A stretch of 64,000 nucleotides of DNA from Streptomyces rubiginosohelvolus (GTDB taxonomy: Bacteria > Actinomycetota > Actinomycetes > Streptomycetales > Streptomycetaceae). The notes beneath the pieces were generated by a model. That model was not told the DNA's origin. It searched no databases and saw only the letters and a list, made by a program, of their open reading frames with translations. The stretch covers positions 124,001 through 188,000 of the forward strand of contig NZ_BMTW01000011.1 of assembly GCF_014649875.1 (NCBI RefSeq), in the 5' to 3' direction. This document shows positions 50,650 to 59,207 of this stretch, piece after piece. Positions within the stretch are counted from its first letter, which is position 1; the number at the start of each line of letters is the position of its first letter. The position numbers were made by a program, and so were the translations under genes.

Positions 50650-51054
50650 CTACCTCACACGAACGGAGCCGACGCCGCGTCCCTGTGCTCGCTCCGACGC
50701 CAGGCCGGCCACCGCGCAGAGCGCTCCCCAGCCTCCTGCGACCGCCGCGGCTTTGGGGCGGGCGGCCGGATCGGGGAGCTGCGTACCGAAGAGCACCGCG
50801 TCGCCGAGGTCGGCCACGACCCGGCATGCGGTTGCCGCTCGTCGAACGGAGTGGTCCTTCGCGACCATCATGGCGATGCCGATCGCGGCATCCCGAACAC
50901 CCAGCGCACGGATCAGCAGGGCGGCAGGGGCCGGGACGGAACCGTCCTCGTCGTCCAGGCCGCACGGGCGGGCCATCAAGGCCGGGCGCACAAGAATGCC
51001 CACACCGTAGGCAGCGGTCGCCGCGCCCACCCATCGCACCAGGCCAGCTTCCAC
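50650..51054 (-). CDS. small integral membrane protein (DUF4267-like)
   Basis: A 134-residue protein with about four hydrophobic segments (6-28, 42-63, 78-92, 100-118). The motif LIRALGVRDAAIGIAMM followed by a polar VADLGDAVLFG helix resembles the actinobacterial DUF4267 membrane family. AAGGAGG is five bases before the GTG start at 51054. It is next to the gene remnants but is itself intact. Function is unknown. The 298 bases to the divergent antiporter gene contain no other gene I can support. Confidence 0.68.
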   Translation of the reverse strand: MEAGLVRWVGAATAAYGVGILVRPALMARPCGLDDEDGSVPAPAALLIRALGVRDAAIGIAMMVAKDHSVRRAATACRVVADLGDAVLFGTQLPDPAARPKAAAVAGGWGALCAVAGLASERAQGRGVGSVRVR

Positions 51055-51352
51055 AGCATCCTCCTTGGATCACCCGCGCTCAATGGATCAACGGGTTCCC
51101 GGCAGCCCCTCATCCGACACCTCGGTACGCGCACCTGGCGGACTCGGCGGGCGGTACCCACGCGGCGGCGGCACCACGGATTACCTCTGAACGGAAGGGC
51201 GCCGGGGTTCCCGGTCCTCGGCCATCGGCGTCATCCGTTTGAACACGTGCACAGGGGTACACGGCGCCCGGGACCTCGCCGGCCCGCGCACCCGCAACAG
51301 CTCCGTGCCCGGGGCTGGGCCCGCCGACACGACACGGAAGGTGAACCCGGAC

Positions 51353-52780
51353 GTGCACCTATCCACCGAGGGCGCGGTCTACTCATGCCTCGGTATCGGG
51401 GCCCTTCTTGCGGCGGCTCTGCCCCGGCTGCTCTCCCGGCTGCCGGTGTCCGTGCCGATCGTCTTCCTGGCCGCCGGGATGGTCCTCCACCTGACACCAC
51501 TGCCGCTGCCCGCTTTCGACCCGGTGGCCGATCGCATCTGGGTCCACCACCTCACCGAACTCTGCGTGATCGTCTCGCTGATGGGAGCAGGCCTCGCCAT
51601 CAACCGGCCTTTCGGGTGGCGCTCCTGGGCCGCGACCTGGCGACTCCTCGGGCTGGCGATGCCCCTGACGATCGGGGCGACGGCGCTCGCCGCATGGGCG
51701 CTGCTCGACTGGCCGGTGTCCGTGGCGCTCCTGGTGGCCGCGGTCCTCGCGCCGACGGACCCCGTCCTTGCCTCCGAGGTGCGCGTGGGGGAGCCGTCCG
51801 CCGAGAAGGAGGACGAGGACGAGGTCCGCTTCGCGCTGACGAGCGAGGCCGGACTCAACGACGGCCTCGCCTTCCCGTTCGTCCTCGCGGCCCTCGCCCT
51901 GGCCGCCGCCGGGAACAGCTGGACCGGTGGCTGGATGGTGCACTGGGTCTGGAGCGACGTGCTCATACGGATCGCCGTAGGCGTGACGGCGGGCCTCGCC
52001 ATCGGTTTCCTGCTGGGCCGGCTGCTCTTCCGGTCCCGGGCGAAACCGCTGCGGCTCGCCGAGCAGGGCGAGGGCTTCGTGGCTTTGGCGGCGACCTTCC
52101 TGGCCTACGGCCTCACCGAGGCTCTCCACGGCTACGGCTTCCTCGCGGTCTTCGTCACCGCGTGTGCTCTGCGCAGGGCCGAGCACAGCCACGGTTATCA
52201 CCGGGTGATGCACTCCTTCGTCGAGCAGATCGAGCGCCTGCTGATGGCCCTGCTCCTGTTCGCCGTGGGCGCCTATGTGGCGTCGGGCGGTCTGGCCGCG
52301 CTCACCTGGAAGGGTGCGGCGGTCGGCGTACTGCTGCACCTCCTCATACGCCCGGCCTCCGGCTGGCTCGCCCAACTGCGGGGCCCGGGCCGCCCGAACG
52401 AACGCGCGGCCATCGCCTGCTTCGGGATCCGGGGCATCGGCTCGCTCTTCTACCTCGCCTACGCCTGCGGGGAGGGCGAGTTCGGGGTGTACGAGGAGGA
52501 GATGTGGGCGGTCGTCGTCTTCGCCGTTCTGACCTCCGTGGTGGTCCACGGGGTCGCGGCGGCACCGGTCACCTCCTACCTCGACCGTCGCTCGGCCCGG
52601 GATCCACTGCGCGAGCGACCAGGGCACGAACGCGTTCCCGGTCGCGGTGGCGGCACGCACCAACGTGCAGAAGTCCGACCGGGACCCGGCGGACCGGAAG
52701 CCGTGGGCCCCGGCGGCTCGGCGCCGGTACGTGGAAGAGCGGGTCGCCACGAAACTCCGCAGGGGCCTGACCGCCGATGA
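51353..52780 (+). CDS. cation:proton antiporter (NhaP/CPA1-like)
   Basis: An integral membrane exchanger of about 475 residues with 11-13 hydrophobic segments. The CPA1 motifs are clear: APTDPVLASEV, TSEAGLNDGLAFPF with the ion-binding Asn-Asp, and GIRGIGSLFYL with the Arg. It would exchange Na+ or K+ for H+. The GTG at 51353 follows GGAAGG; a GTG at 51341 is possible. The last 60 or so residues after SYLDRRSARD are Arg/Gly/Pro-rich and unlike the family. They arise because the frame runs on through a fragment of another gene, so the natural stop has probably been lost. Confidence 0.85.
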   Translation: MHLSTEGAVYSCLGIGALLAAALPRLLSRLPVSVPIVFLAAGMVLHLTPLPLPAFDPVADRIWVHHLTELCVIVSLMGAGLAINRPFGWRSWAATWRLLGLAMPLTIGATALAAWALLDWPVSVALLVAAVLAPTDPVLASEVRVGEPSAEKEDEDEVRFALTSEAGLNDGLAFPFVLAALALAAAGNSWTGGWMVHWVWSDVLIRIAVGVTAGLAIGFLLGRLLFRSRAKPLRLAEQGEGFVALAATFLAYGLTEALHGYGFLAVFVTACALRRAEHSHGYHRVMHSFVEQIERLLMALLLFAVGAYVASGGLAALTWKGAAVGVLLHLLIRPASGWLAQLRGPGRPNERAAIACFGIRGIGSLFYLAYACGEGEFGVYEEEMWAVVVFAVLTSVVVHGVAAAPVTSYLDRRSARDPLRERPGHERVPGRGGGTHQRAEVRPGPGGPEAVGPGGSAPVRGRAGRHETPQGPDRR

Positions 52781-52850
52781 CCGCGAGCCGGAGGCGCTGA
52801 CGCAGGAAGGAGCATGCACACAGACGATTTCCCGTTCGACCGAAGGACTG
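52611..52850 (+). pseudogene. C-terminal fragment of a DUF1524 HNH endonuclease-family gene
   Basis: In the frame +1 to the antiporter tail, ASDQGTNAFPVAVAARTNVQ, then KSDRDPADRKPWAPA and RRRYVEERVATKLRRGLTAD, match the end of secreted HNH-family (DUF1524) proteins, where this part reads ARSNRSKGDQDPAEW and CRYVAEWVAVK. The HNH motif itself and the N-terminus are absent. Trp-to-Arg-like changes show decay. It is fused directly to the antiporter gene, whose tail reads through it, so a deletion joined the two. Confidence 0.6.
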
Positions 52851-52854
52851 AGCC

Positions 52855-53190
52855 GTGCCCGACCGACCGGAGATCGTCTGCATCTGCGGCTCGACCCGAT
52901 TCCTGCACCAGATGCGTAGGGCGAACCGTGATCTGACCTTCGCGGGCGTCATCGTCGTCGCGCCGGGCGAAGCCGACGAGTTGATCACCGATGAGCAGAA
53001 GGCCGCGCTGGACGCCCTCCACCTGCGCAAGATCGACCTGGCTGACCGGGTTCTGGTCGTCAACCCCGGCGGGTACATCGGCGAGTCCACGCGCAGGGAG
53101 ATCGCCTACGCCCACGCCACCGGCAAGCCGGTCTCTTTCACCGATCCCGTCCCGTCCGATCAGTGGACGCTTCCTGGTGCGCACGGGTAA
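52855..53190 (+). CDS. nucleoside 2-deoxyribosyltransferase-like/DUF4406-type protein
   Basis: A 111-residue protein with a Rossmann-like form: ICGSTRFLHQM near the N-terminus, and DLADRVLVVNPGGYIGESTRREIAYAHATGKPV (abbreviated), which is the signature of the small nucleoside 2-deoxyribosyltransferase/DUF4406 group, the Glu being the usual nucleophile position. AAGGA precedes the GTG start. Streptomyces has several such small proteins with unknown roles; nucleotide salvage or signalling is possible. It lies between a gene fragment and an interrupted membrane gene but is itself complete. Confidence 0.75.
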   Translation: MPDRPEIVCICGSTRFLHQMRRANRDLTFAGVIVVAPGEADELITDEQKAALDALHLRKIDLADRVLVVNPGGYIGESTRREIAYAHATGKPVSFTDPVPSDQWTLPGAHG

Positions 53191-53232
53191 TTCGGTCACA
53201 CGGATACCCGAAAGACAGGCAGGCGCACTGCC

Positions 53233-53955
53233 GTGAGTAATCTTTTCCCCACCAGAGCTGCCTCTCCCATCGTGACGTTCGGAAACCCGCCCATGCGACC
53301 GCTGCTGCTGCCCCGTACCGCCTCGCCGGCCTCCGGCGTGCTGTGCGGTGTGCGTGCTGCGGTTCTTGCCGTGCTGTGCGTCCTGCTGCCGATGGCCGGA
53401 CACGCGCTGGCCCTGGGGCACGCGCCGCAATGGGTCGTCGTGGCGATGGCGGGGCTCGTAGCCGTGCCGGGAGCAGTGCTCCTGACCCGGCGCAAGCTCA
53501 CCGACGGGCAACTGCTCGGGGTGCTGGTCGCGGCGCAGGTCGCCCACCACGCCACGTACGCCCTGCCCGGGATGTGCCGGGCGGCGGGCGGAGCCGACGC
53601 CACCTCGGGTCTTCCGGCGTGGGTGTAGCACGGTGCGACCCTGCGACTGCCCGAGGGAGTGCTGCTCTCCGGTCACGTGATCGCCCTGGTGGTGGCTGCC
53701 CGGGTGCTCGGGCTGACCGAACAGATGCTGTGGCGGAGCAGGCCGCTTCTGGACGTCGTGCTGCGCCTGCTGGCCTTCGTCCGGCCGTTGCTCGTCGTGC
53801 GCGGTAAGGGCCCGCAGCGAGGGCTCCGGACGGCCGGGACGCTGTTGAAGCCAGCCGTTCTCGTGCGGCTGCGCTCCGGCCGGGCGCCTCCGCGTGCAGG
53901 TGATCTTCTCATCCGTTCCCGGCTGGTGCCGGTCGGCCGTCCTGTCGTGTCCTGA
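53233..53955 (+). pseudogene. membrane protein gene interrupted by one TAG codon
   Basis: A single reading frame codes for a hydrophobic protein but is cut by TAG at 53626-53628. The first part (131 residues from GTG 53233; ATG 53293 is another start) has about three helices (AAVLAVLCVLLPMAGHALAL, VVVAMAGLVAVPGAVLL). The second part continues in the same frame with ATLRLPEGVLLSGHVIALVV and a basic tail to TGA at 53955. The second half keeps normal codon use, so the stop is recent, a sequencing error, or read through. It is next to a DsbA-like gene in the same direction. Function is unknown. Confidence 0.65.
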
Positions 53956-54019
53956 CAGACGTACCCCTGTGGGGGGTCGACCGGCGTGCGCCGGTCCCCG
54001 CAACCCCCCAGAGGCCCTC

Positions 54020-54688
54020 ATGAAGAAGCTGCACAAGAACCTGATCATCGCCGCCGTCCTGGTCGCCTGTTTCGCGGCAGGTCTCGGCTCCTATCTCCTC
54101 CTGCGTCCCGACACCCCGTCCGACAGCGCCACGAACGTGCAGCCCGCCGCGCAGGCCCTGCCCGTACGGGACACCAGCCACCGCCTCAGCGAGCCCGAAC
54201 GCAGCGAGCTGACCGTCGTCGAGTTCCTGGACTTCGAGTGCGAAGCCTGCGGCGCGTACTACCCGGCGGTCGAGAAGCTCCGCGAGGAGTACGGGGACCG
54301 GGTCACCTTCGTCGCCCGGTACTTCCCCATGCCCGGCCACCGCAACGGCGAGCTCGCCGCCCGCGTCGCCGAAGCCGCGGCCCGGCAGGGCAAGTTCGAG
54401 CAGATGTACAGCAAGCTCTTCACCACGCAGAAGGAATGGGGCGAGGCGCAGGAGAGCAAGGAGAGCGTCTTCCGCGGCTACGCGAAGCAGCTCGGCCTCG
54501 ACATGGCGAAGTTCGACACGGATCTCGCCGACCCGGCCACCGCGGAGCGCGTCAAGGCCGACCAGCGCGACGGCCTGGGCCTCGGCGTGCAGGGAACCCC
54601 GACCTTCGTCGTCGGCGGCACCAGGATCCAGAACCCGGCCTCGTACGACGAGTTCAAGAAGCTCATCGACGACCGCCTCGCCGAGTGA
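54020..54688 (+). CDS. membrane-anchored DsbA-like thioredoxin-fold protein
   Basis: A 222-residue extracytoplasmic thiol oxidoreductase. A single N-terminal transmembrane helix (about 8-28) anchors it. The thioredoxin-fold domain has the CxxC motif in DFECEACGAYYP (about 75-78), and the cis-Pro loop appears as GVQGTPTFVVGG (about 190). It belongs to the DsbA_4/thioredoxin_4 group that forms disulfides in exported proteins. The ATG at 54020 follows AGAGG. The interrupted membrane gene upstream could once have been a partner. No VKOR or DsbB gene is next to it. Confidence 0.88.
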   Translation: MKKLHKNLIIAAVLVACFAAGLGSYLLLRPDTPSDSATNVQPAAQALPVRDTSHRLSEPERSELTVVEFLDFECEACGAYYPAVEKLREEYGDRVTFVARYFPMPGHRNGELAARVAEAAARQGKFEQMYSKLFTTQKEWGEAQESKESVFRGYAKQLGLDMAKFDTDLADPATAERVKADQRDGLGLGVQGTPTFVVGGTRIQNPASYDEFKKLIDDRLAE

Positions 54689-54756
54689 CCAGGAGGCCGG
54701 CACCACCCCTCCCCACGACCCGCACGTCCGCGTTCTCCTCCTGTGGTGAGCGTCCC

Positions 54757-54762
54757 TACTAT
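54757..54762 (+). promoter_or_regulatory. -10 box upstream of the BlaI-type regulator gene
   Basis: TACTAT is a strong -10 match, 51 bases before the ATG of the BlaI/MecI-family gene. BlaI-type repressors often bind TACA/TGTA-like sites overlapping such a box, but no clean inverted repeat was seen. Confidence 0.45.
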
Positions 54763-54812
54763 GGAGGGGGTGGGGGAGCGCAGGTGCCGGGAAGCGGGGA
54801 GTGGGACGGGGA

Positions 54813-55181
54813 ATGCGACGGCTCGGAGAGCTCGAGGCCGAGATCATGGACTGCCTGTGGACGTGGGGCAGGCCGGCGACCGTCCGTGAGATCGTCGACG
54901 ACATCAACCTTCGCCGGCCGTCCGCCTACACGACGGTGATGACCGTGGCCACGATCCTCTACGACAAGGGCTGGCTGACCCGGCGGAAGCAGGGCCAGGC
55001 GTGGCTCTACACGCCGGTCCGCAGCCGCGAGGCGTACTCGGCGGCGCTGATGGAGGACGCGTTGGGGGCGAGCCGGGACCGGTCGGCCGCGCTCGTGCAC
55101 TTCGTCGAGCGCATGACGGACGAGGAGGTCGCCGCCCTGCGCGAGGCGCTGCGCGCGACCGGCCGCGACGGTGAGCTGTGA
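54813..55181 (+). CDS. BlaI/MecI/CopY-family transcriptional repressor
   Basis: A 122-residue winged-helix repressor. RRLGELEAEIMDCLWTWGRPATV and the recognition helix region PSAYTTVMTVATILYDKGWLTRR (both abbreviated runs of the same family) match BlaI/MecI. The C-terminal dimerisation helices follow. The ATG at 54813 begins the conserved part; a GTG at 54801 is an alternative. Its stop overlaps the start of an M56 peptidase gene (GTGA). In the known BlaR-BlaI pair, the membrane peptidase causes cleavage of the repressor, so the two form a signalling unit. The controlled genes are not evident. Confidence 0.9.
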   Translation: MRRLGELEAEIMDCLWTWGRPATVREIVDDINLRRPSAYTTVMTVATILYDKGWLTRRKQGQAWLYTPVRSREAYSAALMEDALGASRDRSAALVHFVERMTDEEVAALREALRATGRDGEL

Positions 55182-56080
55182 ACGCCGCCCCCTTCTTCCT
55201 CGGTTACGCGGCCGCCGTCGGCGGGCTGGCCCCCAGACTGGTGCTCCGCAGCAGCTGGCCGCAGCGGTCACCGCTGCTGGCGGTGGCCGTGTGGTTCGCG
55301 CTGGCGGCGTCCTTCTCCCTCTGCGTGGCGCTGGCGGCCCTGCACCTCGCGACGCCGGGGGCGCATCTGCACGGTGTCCTCTACTCCTGCCGCGTGGCGG
55401 TGGGGCTGGAGGCCCCGTCCACCGACGGGCTGCTGCCCGCCCTGGGAGGCGCGGTGGCCCTCGTCGTGGTCGTCGGCCACCTGACCGCGTTCGCCCTGCA
55501 CGCCGGGCGCGCGTACGCCGCGCGGGCCCGGCACCGGGACGTCCTGGACAAGGTCGGCCGCGCTTCGGCCTGTTCGCGGGCGACCGTGCTGGAGCATGCC
55601 GAGCCGGCCGCGTACTGCCTGCCGGGCCGCGCCCCGAGGATCGTCGTCAGCAGCGGAGCCGTCGGGCTGCTGTCCGCCGAGGAGCTCAGTGCCGTCGTCG
55701 AGCACGAGCGGGCCCATATCCACGGCCGCCACCACCTCGTCCTCGCGGCCGCCGCCGCCTTCGCCCGGGTCTTCCCCCGCCTGCCGCTCGCCCGCCATCT
55801 CCAGGAACAGGTGCCCCTGCTCCTGGAGATGGCCGCCGACGATCGCGTACTGCGCCGCTGCTCGCGGGGTGCGCTGGCCGCCGCCATGTTCACCCTGGCG
55901 TCGGGGGAAGCGCCCCGCGGGGCGCTGGCGGCGGGCGGGCAGACGGCGTTGGTCCGCCTCAAGCGTGTCCTGGCGCCGGCGCACGACGCGCACCCGGTCG
56001 TGCGCTGGGCGGCCGGCACGGGCGCCCTGGCGACGTTCGTCCTGCCCCTGCTGCTGACCTGTCACGCCGGACTGGGGTAG
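55178..56080 (+). CDS. M56-family membrane metallopeptidase (BlaR1-like, without sensor domain)
   Basis: A 300-residue membrane peptidase with about four to five hydrophobic segments (8-25, 32-58, 88-106, 185-200, 275-298). The gluzincin motif is VEHERAHIHGRHH (HExxH, about 174-186). There is no C-terminal penicillin-binding sensor domain as in BlaR1, so the signal must be sensed another way or by a partner. It is coupled to the BlaI-type repressor by a four-base overlap. This short form is common in Actinobacteria. It converges on the NlpC/P60 gene. Confidence 0.88.
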   Translation: MNAAPFFLGYAAAVGGLAPRLVLRSSWPQRSPLLAVAVWFALAASFSLCVALAALHLATPGAHLHGVLYSCRVAVGLEAPSTDGLLPALGGAVALVVVVGHLTAFALHAGRAYAARARHRDVLDKVGRASACSRATVLEHAEPAAYCLPGRAPRIVVSSGAVGLLSAEELSAVVEHERAHIHGRHHLVLAAAAAFARVFPRLPLARHLQEQVPLLLEMAADDRVLRRCSRGALAAAMFTLASGEAPRGALAAGGQTALVRLKRVLAPAHDAHPVVRWAAGTGALATFVLPLLLTCHAGLG

Positions 56081-56105
56081 CCGCCCCGCATGAATCGGAC
56101 CGGAA

Positions 56106-57149
56106 TCAGATCCGTACGCCCCACATGAAGGGCATGCCGCTGCGGGCGATGGACTCGTAGCGCACCTGGGCGCCCGGTTTCGGTGAGTGGAGTATCTGGC
56201 CGTTCCCGGCGTAGAAGCCGACGTGGCTCAGGTCGGTGCGCATGATGATGAGGTCGCCGGGCTTGAGGGCGCTGAGCGAGTTGATCCGGGTACCGAAGTT
56301 GGCCTGGGCCTGAGACGTGCGCGGCAGCGACACACCCGCCTGCCGGAACGCCCAGGAGGTCAGACCGGAGCAGTCGAACGACCCCGGTCCGGCGGCGCCC
56401 CACACGTACGGCATGCCGACCCGGCTCTTCGCCGCGTCGAACGCCGACGCCGTACGCCCGGACGCACTGGCCTCGTCGCCGAGGTCGACCCGCTCGCTGT
56501 TCCGGTTGGCACGCTGCTCCTCGGCGGCCCGCTCGGCCCGCTCCTCGGCTGTCAGCGTGTTCATGAGCCGCTGCGCCTGCGCCAGCTTGCCCTGGATCTC
56601 CGCTTTCTTCTCCCCGAGCTCCTCACGGGAGTCCTGGAGGCTGCCGAGCTTCTTCGCGGCCTCGCCGCGCTGCTGCTGCAGGCCGCGCTGCTGGGAGAGG
56701 AATCGCTGGAGGGTCTCCGACTGCCGTGCGCTGAGCCGGTCGAGGCCCGAGGCCCGGTCCAGATAGGCGTCGGGGTCGGCCGAGAGCAGCAGCTGGAGGG
56801 AGGGATCGAGCCCGCCGGAACGGTACTGGGCGGTGGCCACCGAACCGAGTTGGCGGCGCAGCTCGTTGAGGGCTTCCTGCTTGCGGGCGACCGAGTCCTG
56901 GAGGCTCTCGGCCTCCTTCTTCAGTGTTCCGGCGGCTTCCTTCGCCCCGTTGTACTTCTCCGTCGCCTGGGTGGCTTCCTCGTACAGCCGGTCGATCTGG
57001 GCCTGCACGCCCTTCTTGTTCGGGTCCGGCAGCGGATCGGCCGAGGCCGAGTGCGCCGAGAGGGCGACCGTCACCGCCGCGGTCGCGGTCGCGGTGAGCA
57101 CGGAGGCGTATCCGTGGCTGGGCTGCTTTGGACGACGGTGGGACGCCAC
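56106..57149 (-). CDS. secreted NlpC/P60 peptidoglycan endopeptidase with coiled coil
   Basis: A 347-residue cell-wall hydrolase. Signal peptide (about 1-37, ending SAHSASA), a long coiled coil (about 45-215: RLYEEATQATEKYNGAKEAA and on), and a C-terminal NlpC/P60 domain (about 235-345). The catalytic Cys is in SFDCSGLTSWAF, and the His in LSHVGFYAG. It cleaves D-Glu-diaminopimelate bonds in stem peptides, as RipA-like enzymes do. The GTG at 57149 follows AAGGAG nine bases upstream and gives a proper signal; an ATG at 57203 is possible. Confidence 0.9.
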   Translation of the reverse strand: MASHRRPKQPSHGYASVLTATATAAVTVALSAHSASADPLPDPNKKGVQAQIDRLYEEATQATEKYNGAKEAAGTLKKEAESLQDSVARKQEALNELRRQLGSVATAQYRSGGLDPSLQLLLSADPDAYLDRASGLDRLSARQSETLQRFLSQQRGLQQQRGEAAKKLGSLQDSREELGEKKAEIQGKLAQAQRLMNTLTAEERAERAAEEQRANRNSERVDLGDEASASGRTASAFDAAKSRVGMPYVWGAAGPGSFDCSGLTSWAFRQAGVSLPRTSQAQANFGTRINSLSALKPGDLIIMRTDLSHVGFYAGNGQILHSPKPGAQVRYESIARSGMPFMWGVRI

Positions 57150-57286
57150 TGAGGCGGGCTCCTTCTTCCTCGGCCGCTGTCGGGCGGCCTGGGGGCCGGT
57201 CAACTTCTTCCGCGATGCGGGGGATTCGGCGACACCTCCACCGGAGTTCCAGGCGGATGACCGGTCGTACAGAGGCTGGGCCTCGC

Positions 57287-57316
57287 ATACTAATCAACTT
57301 AGTGGCTGGTATCCAA
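57287..57316 (-). promoter_or_regulatory. promoter of the NlpC/P60 gene
   Basis: On the minus strand, TTGGAT (57316-57311) is separated by 18 bases from TAGTAT (57292-57287), a good housekeeping-type match. Between them lies the small inverted repeat ACTAAGTTGATTAGT, which may be a regulator site. The box lies about 138 bases upstream of the start, so there is a leader of about 130 bases. The full interval between this gene and the next (57150-57479, 330 bases) shows no other gene. Confidence 0.5.
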
Positions 57317-57479
57317 GCGTGATCAGGGAACGCGTGTGCCGTCGGGGGCCGAACGAACGCCGCGCCCGCCCGTACTCACCCGATCCGGTGAACTGCGCCC
57401 CGGGGGCAGGTGACGGAGAGCCTCGCTCCGCCCGGCGCCCGACCCGCGCCGACCAGGTGTCCGCGCGCCCCTTCGGGGG

Positions 57480-57983
57480 GTGGTCGGGCAGCCCCGCTTA
57501 TCGGCGCTTTACGTGATTGATCGATTACCTTTCGTGATTGTGGTGATCCGGTCGGCGTTCCGTGGACCCCACCCGGTGCCCTGGCCCCGGGTGGCGCTGT
57601 ACGTCGTCCTGATCGCGCTGATCCACGTGCTCGGCTGCTCACACGGCCCTGCGGTGGGGGCCGTTGCCGTTCGTGCGGACACCCCGCTGCCCGCCTCGGC
57701 CACCGCCGTCGCGACCCCGGCGGCCGAAGCCCCGCACGCGACCGCCCCCGAAGCGGCCCGACCGGACGCTCCCCGGTCCGTCGAATGCGCCGACGACGAG
57801 CTCTCCGTCCAGGGACCCCGGTGCACCGGCCTGCCCGAGCCGGGCCCCACCGCGATCACACCCCGGTCGGACCTCGCCGTCTCCACGCCGGGGACGACAC
57901 GCGCCGGCCCGCCGGGCGCCGGCGCCACCGTGCCCTTCCTGATCCACCGCTCCCCGTCCGTGCTGAGCGTGTGGCGGACCTGA
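57480..57983 (+). CDS. hypothetical secreted or anchored Ala/Pro-rich protein
   Basis: Up to 167 residues. A hydrophobic helix (about 39-53, VALYVVLIALIHVLGCS) with a Cys at its end is followed by a low-complexity Ala/Pro/Thr-rich exterior part containing a Cys pair (ECADDELSVQGPRCTG). No known domain was recognised. The true start is uncertain: GTG 57480, or one of several GTG codons at 57513-57543 near a GATTACC box. It runs in the same direction as, and 87 bases ahead of, the cysteine-synthase-like gene, so it may belong to that unit. Confidence 0.55.
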   Translation: MVGQPRLSALYVIDRLPFVIVVIRSAFRGPHPVPWPRVALYVVLIALIHVLGCSHGPAVGAVAVRADTPLPASATAVATPAAEAPHATAPEAARPDAPRSVECADDELSVQGPRCTGLPEPGPTAITPRSDLAVSTPGTTRAGPPGAGATVPFLIHRSPSVLSVWRT

Positions 57984-58070
57984 CCGGCCCAGGCAGGTTC
58001 CGCCCTCACCACCCGCCCGCACGCACCGGCCGGTCGCGCCCCGTCGCACCGGCACTGGGAGAAGCACGCC

Positions 58071-59207
58071 ATGAACATCCAGGACCGCAGCACCGCCCCC
58101 GCCTCGCCGGCGCAGCTGCTCGCCCACACCAAGCGCCCTCTGCACACCCCTGCCGGACTCGTGGGCGACACGCCCCTGTTGTGGATCGGGGATCCCTTCA
58201 CCCACGGCCGAGGAGGGTTCTGGGCCAAGCTCGAAGGCCACAACCCGGGCGGCATCAAGGACCGGACCGCGCTGCACATGGTCCGGGCGGCACGCCACCG
58301 CGGCCGGCTCCTGCCCGGCGCCCGTATCGTGGAATCCACCTCCGGCACCCTCGGACTCGGGCTCGCCCTGGCCGGGGTGACCTTCGGGCACCCGGTCACC
58401 GTCGTCGGCGACCCCGGCATGGAACCCCTGATGACCGGCCTGCTCACCGCCTACGGGGCCGACGTCCAGATCGTCGACGCCCCGCACCCGGTCGGCGGCT
58501 GGCAGGAGGCCCGGCGCGAACGGGTAGCACAAATCCTCGCCGCGTCCCCGGACTCATGGTGCCCGGACCAGTACCACAACCCGGACAACGTGACCGCGTA
58601 CGCGCCGCTCGCCCACGAACTCGTCGCCCAACTCGGGCGCATCGACACCCTGGTGGTGAGCGTCGGCACCGGCGGCCACTCCGCGGGCATCGCCGGCGTG
58701 CTCCGCGGCTACTTCCCCGGCCTGCGTGTCGTGGGCGTCGACACCACCGGCTCCACCATCTTCGGACAGCCCGCAGCGACGCGGCTGATGCGCGGTCTGG
58801 GCAGCAGCATCCACCCCCGTAACGTCGCCTACGAGCTGTTCGACGAGGTCCACTGGGTGGCTGCCCCGGAAGCGGTCTGGGCGGCGCGGCGGCTGGCCCG
58901 CGCGCACTACGCCACCGGTGGCTGGAGCGTCGGCGCGGTCGCTCTCGTCTCCCGCTGGCTGGCCCGCAGCCTGCCGCCGGAGAACCGGATCCTGACCGTG
59001 TTCCCCGACGGGCCGCAGCGGTACGTCGGCACTGTCTTCGACGACGCCTACTGCCGGGAGCACAGCCTGCTGGACCATCCGCCCGCCGAGGACCCCGACG
59101 AGATCACCCGGTCCGAGGACCGGGTCGTCACCCGCTGGACCCGATGCACCAACGTCACCGACCCCCTCGCCATCGACGGGCAGCTGCTCGCCGAGGCCCG
59201 CCGATGA
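58071..59207 (+). CDS. PLP-dependent cysteine-synthase-family enzyme
   Basis: A 378-residue fold-type II PLP enzyme. The PLP lysine lies in KLEGHNPGGIKDRTA (about 54-68), the substrate loop is ESTSGTLGLGLA, and the phosphate-binding loop is VSVGTGGHSAG. It resembles the cysteine synthase/cystathionine beta-synthase group but has a C-terminal extension of about 50 residues. The start overlaps nothing, but its stop overlaps an MFS transporter gene (ATGA). A biosynthetic enzyme coupled to an exporter suggests that it makes a small amino acid product for secretion, similar in logic to SbnA-type enzymes. The reaction cannot be named from sequence. Confidence 0.8.
   Translation: MNIQDRSTAPASPAQLLAHTKRPLHTPAGLVGDTPLLWIGDPFTHGRGGFWAKLEGHNPGGIKDRTALHMVRAARHRGRLLPGARIVESTSGTLGLGLALAGVTFGHPVTVVGDPGMEPLMTGLLTAYGADVQIVDAPHPVGGWQEARRERVAQILAASPDSWCPDQYHNPDNVTAYAPLAHELVAQLGRIDTLVVSVGTGGHSAGIAGVLRGYFPGLRVVGVDTTGSTIFGQPAATRLMRGLGSSIHPRNVAYELFDEVHWVAAPEAVWAARRLARAHYATGGWSVGAVALVSRWLARSLPPENRILTVFPDGPQRYVGTVFDDAYCREHSLLDHPPAEDPDEITRSEDRVVTRWTRCTNVTDPLAIDGQLLAEARR

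Noticed and set aside
57150..57290. A c-di-AMP (ydaO-type) riboswitch upstream of the NlpC/P60 gene
   Set aside because: CCCGACAGC and GCCGAATCC recall the motif, and such genes often have it, but the conserved GACAGCTAACC with GTAGGC 3' block is absent and the CGACA is explained by a local GGCCGC/GCGGCC hairpin.
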